Shown piece after piece: positions 47,565-59,408 of a stretch of 64,000 nt of DNA. Origin of the DNA: Strobilurus pachycystidiatus (Eukaryota > Basidiomycota > Agaricomycetes > Agaricales > Physalacriaceae); NCBI GenBank assembly GCA_019915135.1, contig JAHLMK010000043.1, positions 1-64,000 of the forward strand. Reading direction: 5' to 3'. The notes beneath the pieces are model-generated. The model made no database searches, was not told the DNA's origin, and was given only the letters and a program-made list of their open reading frames with translations. The position numbers and the translations under genes were made by a program. Each line of letters begins with the position of its first letter. The stretch's first letter is position 1.

Positions 47565-48639
47565 TGATTAGAGAAAGTATAATTTAAGAAGAATGAGCGT
47601 GTTTTTGGTGAAACGAGTGTGTGGTGATTGGTCTAACGCGCCGCAGACATCGCGTCGCAGTGGTAGCGGGAAGAAACAAGTAAACTACGTCAGATATCTC
47701 AATACGGGCGAATCGAGATCTCGGAAGTTTGCGGCCGCTCGGGGCGAGCATGGCAATCACGAATTTCAAGCTCCGAGGCACACCTGCGAGGCACCCCCCA
47801 CATAGGTTCCAGACTCTACTAGAGATGAACGTCGTTTCTTCATCACCGTAGAGGATGGTTTACGAGACTAGAGATTGGCTGAGATGATGAGAGTCCGCAA
47901 GGAACCATGGTAGCGGAGATGCCGTCGGATCAGTTTATACACATGTGCTTGTTGTACGAGGTTTGGCGCCAGCTTTCTTTCTCTCTGCTACCAGGACGCA
48001 AATAGGACGCGTCCTGATTAAGCGCAGGAGAGGAAGTATCAGAAGCACGCGTAGATCTGTGTGCGTGCATTTCTGGTGACGCGGAATCAAACGCTGACAA
48101 TCTGGCCTGTAGCTACTTATCAAACCTAGACGACTTCGTCTCTCGCCACTGGATAAACAATGCGATGCGCCACTCTTTCTCCTCTTCCACGGATGGTATG
48201 CGAAGCGCCTGGTATGAACTAGCATGGGATGGGTAGGAAGAGATATGACGGTATGACCAAGGTACGCTACATCTGCTTTGCTCCAGCGACAAGTCTTATA
48301 CGTCTTTAGGCGCGGTACCCGGACAATTTTCCTCCTCGTCGCACGGTACCGCTAGCTTCCTCGACGGGCGACCACAGTCCGGCAGAAATCTCGGCGTAGC
48401 GTTGGCCAGCCACCGGCCCTCCATCCGGTGTCCGCCCTTCTTACCCGGCCCGGGAGTCTGCCGACCTCACCAGTTAGGGTGATCCCGCGCACCACTCTCC
48501 CCTTCGCCGCCGTCGTCTCATGACAGCCTAGACGAACGCCAGTGCTTGATGGCCGCGCTCATCGCATCACCACCAGGGAAAGACTTCGTACTGGGACAGT
48601 TGGTGCGGTAGATGGCGTGGATGGGGAGTGCGAGGGAGG
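47565..48639. other. Spacer upstream of the helicase gene
   Basis: No gene recognised. It should contain the helicase promoter. The upper part (48.3-48.6 kb) is GC-rich and runs into the third flippase fragment. Confidence 0.4.
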
Positions 48640-48945
48640 AACGTACGCGTCTGAACGTGACAGCCATCAAAGACCCCAGCTCGACCCAGAAGTCAACCTT
48701 AGCGCTGCGACGAAACATGGACGGGTGGCGGAACATCAACCAGCCAACGAACGGTCGAGAATGACGGAAGAAGATTTCGAGAGTGGGAGAGCGGCCGGGG
48801 AAGGTGAGCAAGGAGGTGAGGCGGCTGAGGGAGAGGGGATGGCGGGTTGAGATAAAGGGAGCACTATCTCTTCTGACTTCGAGGCGGGGAGGAGCGGGAA
48901 GCATTCGCATCCGCCACCCTCGCTTGCACTCGTGTCGATGGGATG
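48640..48945 (+). pseudogene. P4-ATPase fragment, third copy
   Basis: Reads TAIKDPSS, then WRNINQPTNGREW and VGERPGKVSKEVRRLRERG. It keeps nucleotide similarity to the 8.15-8.40 kb copy beyond the coding match (TCGAGGCGGGGAGGAGCGGG against the corresponding stretch). Frame is disturbed after TAIKDPSS. It lies between the helicase and YR2 genes on the opposite strand. Clearly a relic. Confidence 0.75.
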
Positions 48946-49301
48946 GAAGTCGTCGACTAAAACGCAGCATCGGCGGGCGGAACTACGGCGAGGGCGTCAC
49001 AGAAGCGGTGAAGTGCGCTGCGCTCCGGGATGGATCTGTGAGCAGCTCAAAGCTTGCGGCGCTGTGGAGGCGAATATTGGTGATTTGTTCGTTTGTTGTT
49101 GGACTTTTGCTTTTGACGCTCAATGATTGAAATAAGACCTGGTATTGTACATCGTGTATTACTGGACAAAACCGGCATCGAAACGAGATACTTATACAAT
49201 ACACGGTACTGGATACATGTCAACCATCTTTAAAATAATCGATCGAGCTCAAAAGGACGGTCAACATGCATGCTGTATTGGGGGTGGAATAATCGACCGC
49301 G

Positions 49302-52300
49302 CTAACCTCTCTCTACCTTGAGACTCAGAATAAACTCCCTCAATTTGTCGAAGTGTCTCTCAAGACGCTCATCCAGCACTTCTCGAAAGTCTACCTTAGC
49401 CTGGCTCCGAACAAAATTGAGGTCGTTCTTGCGGCGTCTTTCCTCTTCGGCCTGTGAAATCTTTTAGTAGGCCAGTAATAAAGGTATGTTGTGCTTACCG
49501 CAATGTGGCTCTGGAGAGCCTCCCGATAGTCACGGGGAAGTAGACCCAGAGCTTGATGCCATCGCTGGCTCGTGCGCTGGAGCCCACTGATCTCAGTCAC
49601 GGAAACCGTCTCATATGCTTGCTCCCCCACTCCATAGTTGCGATTAGCCATAGTAGTGGAATGGCCCTCAGACTCGTTGACATCCTGCTCCTGCGCACTG
49701 AGATCATCAGGGCCGACAAATGACGAGCGAAGCATGTTCTTCATAAGTGCATCCATAAAATGGCGAATCCCATTGTTTCCGATTGCGAGACCGAATGCGG
49801 GCTCGGAGTGCGTTGTCAGAGCTTTGGAAAGGGCCGTGCTGCTCATGACCTTGCCAGTGCGGACCCAAAGATGCCGCGAATAATTCGCAGCCATATCAGA
49901 TTCCCCGATGGTCCTCATGAGCACCTGTGCCGCCGGAAAGATACAGCCCCATACAATGAGCATAATCTCAGCAAGGGCCACAGGAGGGGTGCGCGGGATG
50001 AGTCGAATGCCAATCTTGTTCTCGCGGAAGAACAGAGACAGCCATCCGCTCAAGAAGGTGAGACTGCGCAGGCCTGTTGGTGTATCCTCGCGACGGAGAA
50101 CAGCGGACTCTGTTCCCCGAGCTGGACCGCCTGCTGTCAGCAGGAAGACAAAGTACATCAGCTCGACAATGGCATCGAGTTCGTCGATGAACTTCCAGAT
50201 ATGGACTGCAGAGACAGTGAGCTGTGTACAAATCGAATATAGATGGCTGACATGGCTGGGGGACGAGCTTGTCTTCAACCTTGATAACGAAGGCTTGTTC
50301 CTGTCCAACAAGGTGGCGGATAAGGAGGTTCTGAAAACGCTTAAGATCGTTCTCTGTACTATCAAAGATCGACCAGCCATGCTCCCTGTGACGCAAGTTA
50401 TCAACAAACCAATGTTTGGCATTAGAGGGACGAGGGTCTATGCGTTTTCGGATGTATGCCTGGAGCTCATCCAGCCCTGGCGCCCCGCGACATATAGCCA
50501 CGACGAGTTTCCGGAGCGTCAGAATGCCTTTTGTAACCGTCATGTAGACAGACGCGACAGGAATAGGTTTTCCGTCCATCGTCAGAACATTCTCGGAAGC
50601 ATCCCATTGGAAGCGGGGAGGGCGGGGATTACGGCTTTCAAGCAGTCTGAACAGTGTCATCTTGCTGCGCAGACCCGTAAACAAAGTCTGGTGCCTCTCG
50701 GTGAGATAGCGGCGAATATGCTGCTCATAAAGGCTAATGAACATAAGTCGGTGTGTACGGGTTGCAAAGTAAGCCACTGTACCTCATGTCATCGTCATAT
50801 TCTGCGCCATCTTGATCTTTGAAGCGAATGATGAATTCGGCGGCAGTGGCGCGAAGACACCACTGTATGGCCGAACACGTTGGAGTAAACAGTTCGACAC
50901 CCTTCAGAGATCCTTCGTTGTCATTCACGCCGGAAGCGGCGAGGAACATGTTGAACGGGTCAAGATCAGGCTGTCGAAGAGACTCGGGGGATGGCGAGGA
51001 GAGGAGAGACCAGACAGTGTCCTGTAAAGAATCATAGATATCGTTGTCGGAAATGGAACTGTCTCCGAGACTGTTTAACAATTCGAGGAGGTGAGTGCGG
51101 ACAGTTGGATGGAGAGGAACGTGGTAGTTTTGGATGGGTGAAACCTCCGAGCGGACGAGGAAGCATAAGAATCGGGCCATGCGCTTGGCATAATTAGGTA
51201 TCGCGGGGAGCGCAGAGAACCCTTTCAGCGAGAGTTTGGATCTAAAGCATGGTTAATGGTCTTGTGCTGCAAGTGATGACCAGTAAATAGGACATACTCA
51301 GGGAGTTTCGACTTAATGTGACGGCGCGTCAAGTCAGAAACATCTGAAAGTCGTTCGGAAATATCCAGGTAAAATGGAACGATGATACGGTGATGTAGAC
51401 GGAATAGTCCTGGTTCAGCCGTTGTTGGGATACGAACGGCCGCGCGCAGATCGGAGGGCCGAGCCCCTGAGAGTATCCTGCTCCAGGAAGCCTGGACGAC
51501 AAGCGGATGGGATACGAGTGACTCTGGGGTGAAGCTAATGGGAATGGAGGGAGGGGGACACAGGGTTGCCAGAACGTCCTCAAGGATAGAATTGGACGGG
51601 ATGTCAACACCTCTGAGCGACGGCTCTACCACAAACTTTTTCATGTCCGCCTTGTAGCCTGAGCCAACAAGTTGGTAGACGACGCGTGTGGGCTTGGGTG
51701 GCCGTGATTTGTCGTAATCGCCATCATCGTGGTCCTTGTAATGTTTCCGGATATGGGACGCCTCGACTAGTAGTCGATCGCATTGAGCGCCAGTCCTCCT
51801 ATGAAGAATAGGACACCGATATCCATCTGTCATCTTAACGCCTGGGATTGGTGCGATTCCGTGAGGCGGGACACGCCAGTCCTTGGTACCAAGGATGGCC
51901 AGCTTTTCGGCAAGTTCCTCCTCGTCCGGTACCTCAATCAACCGTTTACCATCTCTTGATTTGTGCCTCGGATTTTTGTCAGAACTCAGATGAGAGAATG
52001 TCTGCTCTGGGATCAAGGCCACCTCGCACTCCGTGCACACAACAATTTTGTAGACGTCGTGAACAAAGAGTGATTGCTGCATCAGACACCGATGGGCGAG
52101 CTCTTCGACAGAGAGAGCTGCCTCTGCCTCTGGTTTGACGGGAAAAACCTGAGCGGGCTCCGTATCCCCATCCCGATCAGGCTCCGTATTCACCTCCTGA
52201 TCAGGCCGGACTTGGGAAGGACGGAAGCGTTTGGGCGAAAACACCCAGCCGTCGAATCCCGTATCATCATAATCGCTCTCTGCAGAGGAGTCGAGCGAGA

Positions 52301-53018
52301 AATCAGGATCATGCGCATCAGACTTCACGTCTTCCCCGCCATCAGTGGCAGCGCCTACATTTGACGAAGAAAGAGAGGGTGTTGGCGAACCGGGACAGTA
52401 TGGAGATGTGGGCGGTGGTAGCGTCGGTGAAGAGGGGGACATAACTGGAGGTATGCTAGGACCGAGAACTGCAGATCCAGATGACAGGAAGCTGCCATTC
52501 GAGGATGGCGATCTCGGCGGTGGCGTCGCGGTGAGCGACGGAACGGCTGAAACAGGTTCAGCATTCTCCTGGGGCAGTGGAGGGAACTCGAGATTCGCAT
52601 ATTCGCTGTGGCGGTCGTAAAACACCTCGTCAGGAAAGGCATCTGGTTTGGGGGAGTGGTTTCGGTAGAAGGCACGTGTCTTGCTGACATCGAGACGGGC
52701 ATGTGCTGATTGACCACAGAAGCAAGGAAAGCGCTTGGTGACAGGATCCCGCTCCAATGCGCATTTTGTTGTCTTTCCGTCAGCTTCTTGATGTTAGCGT
52801 AGTCATGTAGAGAAGACAATGATTACACTAACTATCCATCTTAGTAACGATTGGATCCCGGATGTGGACGTTCAATCGGTGGTGGTCCTTTTTTCCGGAC
52901 CTGAACAGGGGATACGGGCAATTCGGGAAGTCGCATCTAAGGGATACGTATCAGCGAAGCCTGCGTACATTATCACTTGGGTGTATACACACTTTACAAG
53001 GCGCTGGGGAGGCGGCAT
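49302..53018 (-). CDS. Zinc-finger / tyrosine-recombinase-like protein, copy 2 (YR2), intact
   Basis: Seven exons (53018-52993, 52936-52833, 52786-51298, 51241-50783, 50733-50252, 50205-49499, 49451-49302) join to 1138 aa with no stop. The exon pattern matches YR1 phase for phase. The N-terminus has a C2H2-like finger (CDFPNCPYPLFRSGKKDHH...H) and PCFCG. Then comes an acidic Pro/Ser-rich spacer and two Cys/His clusters (VHDVYKIVVCTECEVAL; GYRCPILHRRTGAQC...HIRKHYKDH) like OrsD-type fingers. The C-terminal ~285 aa carry a tyrosine-recombinase signature: GGPARGTE (Arg ~883), NKIGIRLIPR, GIRHFMD (Arg ~1001), GHSTTMANRNYGV (His ~1035, candidate nucleophile Tyr ~1044). The usual HxxR His is Asn here (NNGIR). 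Predicted role: DNA strand breakage and joining, in the nucleus. It is co-oriented with, and 1.7 kb upstream of, the RecQ-like helicase gene. Confidence 0.7.
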
Positions 53019-53713
53019 GATGGTCCGGAGTCAAGAGACAAGCAGGCCTTGACGATCAAGGGTTCAGTCAAGGGTCAAGGAAGGGAAGCAAAGGAGATTA
53101 CTCGACATGGTCCCTACAAAGAACGCCGGTGGAACTACACAAGAAGTCTGGGACCTTGGTGAATAACAGGTAATCTATCACTGTGCGCCCTCAGTGACTG
53201 CGGGGTAAGCTTAGGGAGGTTTAGGGTATGATTAGCGGGCTGGTCTATGACGAAAGCCAACTTGTCCCACATTCGAGACAGCCCTGAATGGATCTCCCTT
53301 GACCAGCTCCTCTCCAGCGTTTTCATCTTCGCCTCATTCTCGTCGCCTTTTGCGTGTTTCCTATCCAACTCGGCTGGACCGCCGAACGGATAGGGGACGC
53401 ATGAATGCGCTGTCCTGGCGCTGTCTGACGTCCACATCTGTAAGTATACCAATGCCGTGCGACAGGGTAGATGCCATTCGTCGAGATCGTACGGCCGCCA
53501 TCCTGAGCACATAGTATCAAGCGTAACGACACATTTGTATCTCTGAACACGTCCAAGGATGGAGAAGGGGATCGCGTCGGAGCGCGGACATCTGATACTA
53601 GCGCGGCCCGCACACTGCAGTGACAACCTTGCAGTCTCCGTGTACGAGGCCGTGTACGCTGTAGTCGTCCCGTTTCTTCGAATAGAACGAGGTCTTACGC
53701 AGCTTTGGGTGAT
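53019..53713. other. Upstream region of YR2
   Basis: No gene recognised. The minus-strand open frame at 53135-53626 has no family resemblance and no splice support. Confidence 0.3.
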
Positions 53714-54067
53714 TCAAAAGGCGAGGGTTTTACACCAGTTCATCTTGCTGAGGAACGGCGAATAGATGTTGTTCCCGGTGCCCTCCATGTGCTGCTGGTA
53801 CTGAGCAAATTGCGATCGAGGAGAAGAAGTCTGCGGTAAAATTTGACCGGCAGTAGATATGGGAAAATGGACAATATAGATGCGGGGACTCGGGGAGTCA
53901 TGGGTGGCTTTCTGGGACATAGACGACTGGGATGGTGCGGCCGAGGGGGGATTGAGTTGCGGTGCATCTTCCGCGCCAGAAGACTCGTCGGCCTCGTCAA
54001 CATCCATTGACACGGCGGCTCCATCAGCGCCGTCGCGATGCGGCTCCCATGAAGATTCCAGGACCAC
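53714..54067 (-). pseudogene. Plavaka-like transposase N-terminal fragment
   Basis: The 117-aa frame has an acidic leader (SMDVDEADESSGAED), then PRIYIVHFPISTAGQIL...FAQYQQHMEGTGNNIYSPFLSKMNW. This follows the pattern at the N-terminus of Plavaka (CACTA-like) transposases of Agaricomycetes, where a hydrophobic-Pro-Gly stretch precedes a Phe-rich motif, a short linker and a (Y/W)-(A/S)-P-F-x-S-x-x-x-W motif. Nothing of the catalytic part is found downstream. The call rests on one motif, so it is moderate. Confidence 0.4.
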
Positions 54068-57000
54068 TGAATTTCAGGCGATCAATGGGACAGCAATTCC
54101 GAAGTTATTGGAGAAGTTCCATTGACTGTCAAGGGTCACGTAAAAGTCGCGCATACATTATTTGAAAGTAGTCATAAACGTATCCTACGATCACCATTCA
54201 CAAGCTAATCCGAGGGCCCAAGCATCATCGACGCATATCATATGGCGTTGCGGGGCGCGCTTCAACGACGAAGTCAAAATCAGCCCAGATTCATGCGCAT
54301 GAAAGGATGACCACTCACAAGAAAGCCACACTCAGTCCCGCACTGTTATAGTCGCCATTTGTGGAAATGACATCAAAAGTCCTGGTTGTAGGGGGCGAAT
54401 CGTTACTGCAGATTAGAATCAGTACTCGGAGACGATTCGTGCGAGATTGACCTACACGCGACACAGAAGACAAAGAACATGAACGGTCATACTCAGATTG
54501 ACTGCTCTGCGGCAATCGTCAGATGGGGGCAAGTACGGCTAGAGAAGGACCAACCCTTGCCATGCAAAGCTCTGAATCATCCCCCGTTCCATAGCCATAC
54601 TCAGAGGACATGGCTGCGCCTACGAGCGGAATCGCCGCATGATGTTCCACCAGCGACGAGGAGACAAATCCATCCAGATCCCAACTAGAAAGTAGCGACG
54701 GACACCTCGTCAAAATCACGCCTGTAGGCCTTCCATATGTCGCTCCAAGTGTGCAGGTCCAGTCGACGATGTCTCCCTGGCGTCCGGAGAGGCTATATAC
54801 GCGTTGTTTTTCGCCTCAGGGGATCAGAGCGACACGCGCAATAGCAGCTTGGGCTCGGGTGCGCGGCATATAAATATACGGGTCGAAGGCGGCTATGCGG
54901 GATGTTGGGATTGCAGACCGGCGGGGAGCGGGCGTTGGGAAGGCACGTATGATGGATGCAGAGTAGTGGTGTCTTTGGAGAAGAGCGTATCAGGGGACGT
55001 GTATGACCGACGTGGGGACGGAATCGTTGGCTGTTCGTCGATTAGGATCGCGAAGGAGTGGGTGTACTATGATCTCGACGTTAGTATCGCCGTTAGACCA
55101 AGAAACCGAAAGCTTCCAACTAACATAGGCGGTTCCAAGGCCCTGCCGCCTTCTGCGCAAATTGGTAGACAATGGGCGCCATCTGGATCCGTCATCGTCA
55201 GAGGATAAACAGAGGTGTGGCGAAAGGCGACGTACCGAACGATCCATACTGGGTCTCAGTCATCAATTTATGGGCGCAAGTCGGTGAATCATGCCTGCGA
55301 ATAAAAATTCAGCACTACACAGAAGACCACCGTCACGAAGTACTTGAGCGCGCGTCAGATGGGGCAAACACGGTAAGAGAAGCACCAACTGTGGATGCCC
55401 GCAAAGCTCTCGTCCCCTGTTTCGTAGCATTACTTAGAGGATGGGGCTGCGCCGATGAGCAGGCTCGCCGGATGTTGTCCCCAGCGGAGCCGGGGAGACG
55501 ACTGCTACCGATATCCAGCGAGAACGTTTCAAAGACCACGTCGTCAAAACTACGCCAGCGGGCCTTCCGGATGTCGGACGTGGTCGCTGCAAAGTTGTAG
55601 CACCAGTCAATGTCTCCTTGTCATTCGAAAGGGATATATATGCGTGATTTTTCGCCTCAGTTACTCGGAGTGACGCAGCTTGTGCATCATCCGGGTCGTG
55701 TACGCAGCATACGGATGTGCGGTTCGAAAGCGGCTATGTGGGAAAGGGGATTGCGAGCGCCGGAGAGCAGATGTTGAGGGTGCACAGAAGATGAACGCGG
55801 AAGAGCATGGTGTATTCGGGGAAGGGCGTATGAGACGTGGTAGGTAGGTGTGTGTGACCGACGCACGGACGGAATCGCTACCACCGCCGGGTCGGGGCGA
55901 ATTGATGAGGGATGTGGCGGGGCGCCGCCCGATGATGCGAGTGAGAATACGGTGGAAGGGCGGGTCTCGGTGCCTGGCAAAGACGCGGGTGATGGCCGCG
56001 AAACCCGTCGTGGGCATGGGATGGTATGGATCCGCCGCAATTGCTCGCCGTGGGCAGCATAGGTGGGATAAGCGCGCGATTCGGGCAGCCTATGCGCAGA
56101 AGCATGCAGGCTAGCACGAGATGAGATGGGAAGTAAATGGTCGGACATGGCAAGCGTTTAGGGATGAATGAATCGCGGGGATACCGCTTTCGAGCGGCGT
56201 CGAGCTAGCACCGAACGGTCGTGGAGGCGAATCGAGATTGGCTTTGATCCGGGTCGAGCGACCGTGTGTCAACACGGTAGGGCCTTCCAGACTGATAGGA
56301 TCCGGTTGGGATGAAAGGAAGAGCAAGTATCGGACATCCACGCACCAAGGCTCTTATCCAGCACAGTTCGACAGCGGGACGGTTTCGCCATCCTCTCCAG
56401 CGCAAAAGACGTCCGCGAGAGGGATTTGTCGTGCCAGCGACATGAGAGTCGGGGAAGAAGAGGCTTCGGGTGCTCGGGCCGATGATCATCAATTGAAATC
56501 AACCTGTCTTTTCAACCTGTCTTTCGAACTTTCCACCGTACTATGGCTACGCTTGGGGCGCTATCTCGCTGTATATTCTCTCCTGTCTTTATCCCTCGGA
56601 AGACGCCTTTTTTCTGTGACATCGACACGCGTACTTCTTACGGCTGGCTGTGACTGACAATCGAGCGCTGGATAATCTTTAGGACATCTCGACTCCCGTC
56701 CTTCTGCAGCACCTTTGCTTGCATACAACGCGGCGAATTGGATCTACCAATCTCAATGACGTTCCTTGTTCTGTTTCCTTGTCTTCTCGGCCGTCGTCTA
56801 CCCACAAATTCCGACTTAAAGCACATCTTTGACGAGCACCATCTTGCTGCCACTGGAACAAAGTCATTATCATTCAGGCTATCTATGCGCGTTTATGCGG
56901 CTGTGCAGCTGTGCACTGGCCATGGTAGCAACTGGCAGCGAATGCTCAGAGCGGGAAAGGTACGATCGCCTCAACTCGTCTATGCTTTGATCTCATTCCC

Positions 57001-57539
57001 GTCCTGTTGTATACTCGACTAGTGAGGAGTCAAACCGTTGTCCCTATCTTCTGTTTAACATGTCTCTAGATTCACCGTTGCTTGCTGGACCACTCTCGAA
57101 ACGGCGGTGTCAAATCTTCTGCTCAGGAGCTCGAGACCGCGTACGCCGGCCATGTCACGACCATCGCGACCATCTTTGATCGCAACGCTGCTAGCCATCA
57201 CAGACTAATGCACAGTCTCTACTGTGAGGCAACATATGTCTCTTTTATTTGTATCTGTGCTGTGCCTTACTGTCGCTCTAGGGGCATGGTACCGCTTGCC
57301 ACTCATGGTCTCTCACAAGCAGCGGCGGTTGTCAAGATGACTGCCTGGGATAAGGAACTCGAACTCTGAGGAGGGTGCGGCATTGGTTTCCATTTTGCCT
57401 ATTGCTTTCCCAACGGACACTCCCTGATGCACTTACATTTTCTTCTACCCTGCCCCATACTACCCCACGTTCTGTTCATGTCGCATATGACTTAACTTCC
57501 ATATATCTACTGTTACATACTCTCGTATATTCGTGTATC
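54068..57539. other. Region without a confident gene
   Basis: Contains a diverged direct duplication (54690-55890). Near 56.88-57.25 kb a plus-strand pair of exon-like stretches (RMLRAGK, then a 56-base-plus intron, LDHSRNGGVKSSAQELETAYAGHV) looks coding, but I cannot name it or close a gene model. Confidence 0.35.
54690..55890. repeat. Diverged direct duplication
   Basis: About 330 bases at 54690-55025 are repeated in diverged form at about 55525-55880. Shared landmarks are CTCGTCAAAAT/CGTCGTCAAAAC, GGCCTTCC, ATATAYGCGT..TTTTTCGCCTCAG, GGCGGCTATG/AGCGGCTATG, GATTGC and GACGGAATCG. The minus-strand peptides just beyond each copy (54519-54719 and 55333-55539) also resemble each other, so the duplicated unit is probably about 830 bases. 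Confidence 0.6.
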
Positions 57540-58635
57540 TACATGTTTGACGGAATGTATCAAGTAGGCGTTACCGTCGAGTCTCTACCCGCTATACAAT
57601 CTGACTTTCTCCATCAGTCTGTCATCATATTCTTCCTGATCTGTTATGGAACATTTTCTCCTACCTCACGAAAGGACGGCTACGACATGTTCTTATACGA
57701 ATTTTCGACGGTGAGGCGTTCCTGACCACGATACGACTACCGCATACTCAAATCTGCTCCAGACGATGGCCGTATCTGGCGTAATGGTTGCCAACATTTT
57801 CACCGGTATGGCCGCTTCCGCGTGGACATGGTGGCTCGTCTTCGCTGTCAGCTTCGGCATTGTCCTCGTATGGGGATTCACAGTGAGTGTAGTCTCCGTC
57901 GTAGATTGCCAGATTCTTACCCAGTATTTCCAAGTTCATCTATTCGACTATTTCTCCTGGTATGTTCCATCTTTTCCGATTTCAGTGTGACCGGTCTGAC
58001 GACATTCGTCAGGATACGCCGCGACCAACCTCTACGGAAACTACTACTTCCTTTCCACGTCGGCTCTCTTCTGGTTATGCATTCCTCTCGTTCCTCTTGT
58101 ATTCTTCTTGTCGCTGGCACCCCGCTACATCGTCAAAGCGTGGAAGTTTGGTTTCGCGCCAAATGATCTCGACATTTCACGGTGGATCCGGAAGAAGGAC
58201 CCATATCGCGATCTTCGCCACGACTCCTCGACGCACTTAGGCCTAGGTCTCAAAGTCATGAAAGACAACCGCGGTCGCAGGACATCGGTTTTGTCTCGTC
58301 GATCCGCCCGAGCAAGCAGTCTCATGACAATCAAGGATCCTTATGCGCGGGCTGGGTCGGTGATGGACATCCGCGCTGCCAGTCGCACCGACATGTCGAC
58401 TGGTCTGGTATCCGTAGACCGTGGATTCGACTTTGCGACGGAGGAGAACGGAGTGGCGATGCGACGCATACAAACTAATTTATCGGAACGGAGGCGGGAT
58501 CAACATGTTGTGATTGATCCCCCAGCATCACCATCAAGGAAGGGAAAGAACCCGTCGCGACATATATTCTCGTTACGACGCGGGTTGATGAAAAAGAAAT
58601 CGACGTCGGAGAGAACTTCCCTAGGGAGTGACTGA
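57540..58635 (+). pseudogene. P4-ATPase C-terminal fragment
   Basis: In order: YMFDGMYQ (ends 57563), then SVIIFFLICYGTFS...DGYDMFLYEFST (57618-57710), TMAVSGVMVANIFTGMAASAWTWWLVFAVSFGIVLVWGFT (57763-57882), and YAATNLYGNYYFLSTSALFWLCIPLV...LAPRYIVKAWKF (58012-58150). A cytosolic tail follows to the stop at 58635. This is the last membrane segments and tail of a Dnf-type flippase. Splice sites are good for the first exons, but the segment between 57883 and 58011 needs awkward splicing. The catalytic domain upstream is missing, so the piece is 5'-truncated. It has the same orientation as the N-terminal remnant 48 kb away, but the two do not add up to a gene. Confidence 0.75.
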
Positions 58636-59203
58636 CAGCCTATTTAATCTCTATGTGCATATTTATTGCTTTATATTCTCTATGTATCGCTTCCACTGTA
58701 TCATTTCGCATTGCTATCATTGGGCACTAAGAATTTTGCGCACCCCTCGCGCACACACTCGCGCACCCGCGCAACCAACACTAGCGCAACCAGCGTAGCC
58801 CAGCGCAACCCTAAGTTCTGATACCCGGGTCCTAGCGCGACCTCTGGACGCGCGAGCGCAACACTGGTAGGCATCCAAGAGACGTCTGTTGATAGTTTCA
58901 CATACTGCAGAGTAGTCGTCGCACCGATGACGGGCATGAACAATCTAACGTAGTGTACGTACAAGTCAGATGAAGTGGGTAGTGATCTGGGCACGCGGTA
59001 GAATTACTGTCTCATTCTTACCACCATCATCGTTCATCTAGCTAGTTCTATGTCTTGGCTATCTTCCTATACTTGTCTTCACATTCAATATGATCCTGTT
59101 CCTCATTGCTTGATCTAAGGGCAGTGGCAGCTTTCCCGATCTAATCTGCGTCATCTCGGCCCACGACAGGGGTTCAAGTCCAACATTATACCGTTCTCTC
59201 ATT
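58636..59203. other. Spacer before the Harbinger element
   Basis: Contains the GCGCAACC cluster described separately and the 3-bp target site ATT at 59201-59203. A GGTTCAAGTCC sequence at 59171 looks like a tRNA B box, but no tRNA fold is found around it. Confidence 0.5.
58735..58870. repeat. GCGCAACC/GCGCACCC degenerate repeat cluster (left)
   Basis: About ten degenerate copies of GCGCAACC or GCGCACCC, all reading on the plus strand. The same motif fills 63690-63890 beyond the Harbinger element, also on the plus strand. Confidence 0.75.
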
Positions 59204-59235
59204 GGATGACTTCCCATAAGCATTTAGAGAAATAT
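59204..59235. repeat. Left TIR of the Harbinger element
   Basis: Pairs with 63085-63116; only one mismatch (C against A at position 18). Confidence 0.93.
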
Positions 59236-59408
59236 GACCATTCTAAAACGTTTGAATTTTGAAAATGAAATTGAATTTAGAGAAATTCTCTAAACCATAA
59301 GACCTAAGTTCGGTCGGCACAAAGTACGATCGGACTCGGGGCGCATGTCAAATCAACTTCCCCCTTTGACCGTCACCGTCGCGTACCGACGGTACCGTCC
59401 TTAGTCTG

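Noticed and set aside
49302..53018. YR2 as a Starship captain (DUF3435)
   Set aside because: The zinc-finger architecture and motif spacing differ, and Starships are known from Pezizomycotina. It was kept as a separate YR-like family.
9324..57540. One giant element (about 48 kb) inserted into a single flippase gene, splitting N- and C-terminal parts
   Set aside because: The central half of the protein, including the DKTGT domain, is missing on both sides, no target duplication joins the ends, and two more fragments of the N-terminal part lie in between.
59160..59200. Possible tRNA gene (GGTTCAAGTCC B box)
   Set aside because: No matching A box or cloverleaf could be drawn around it.
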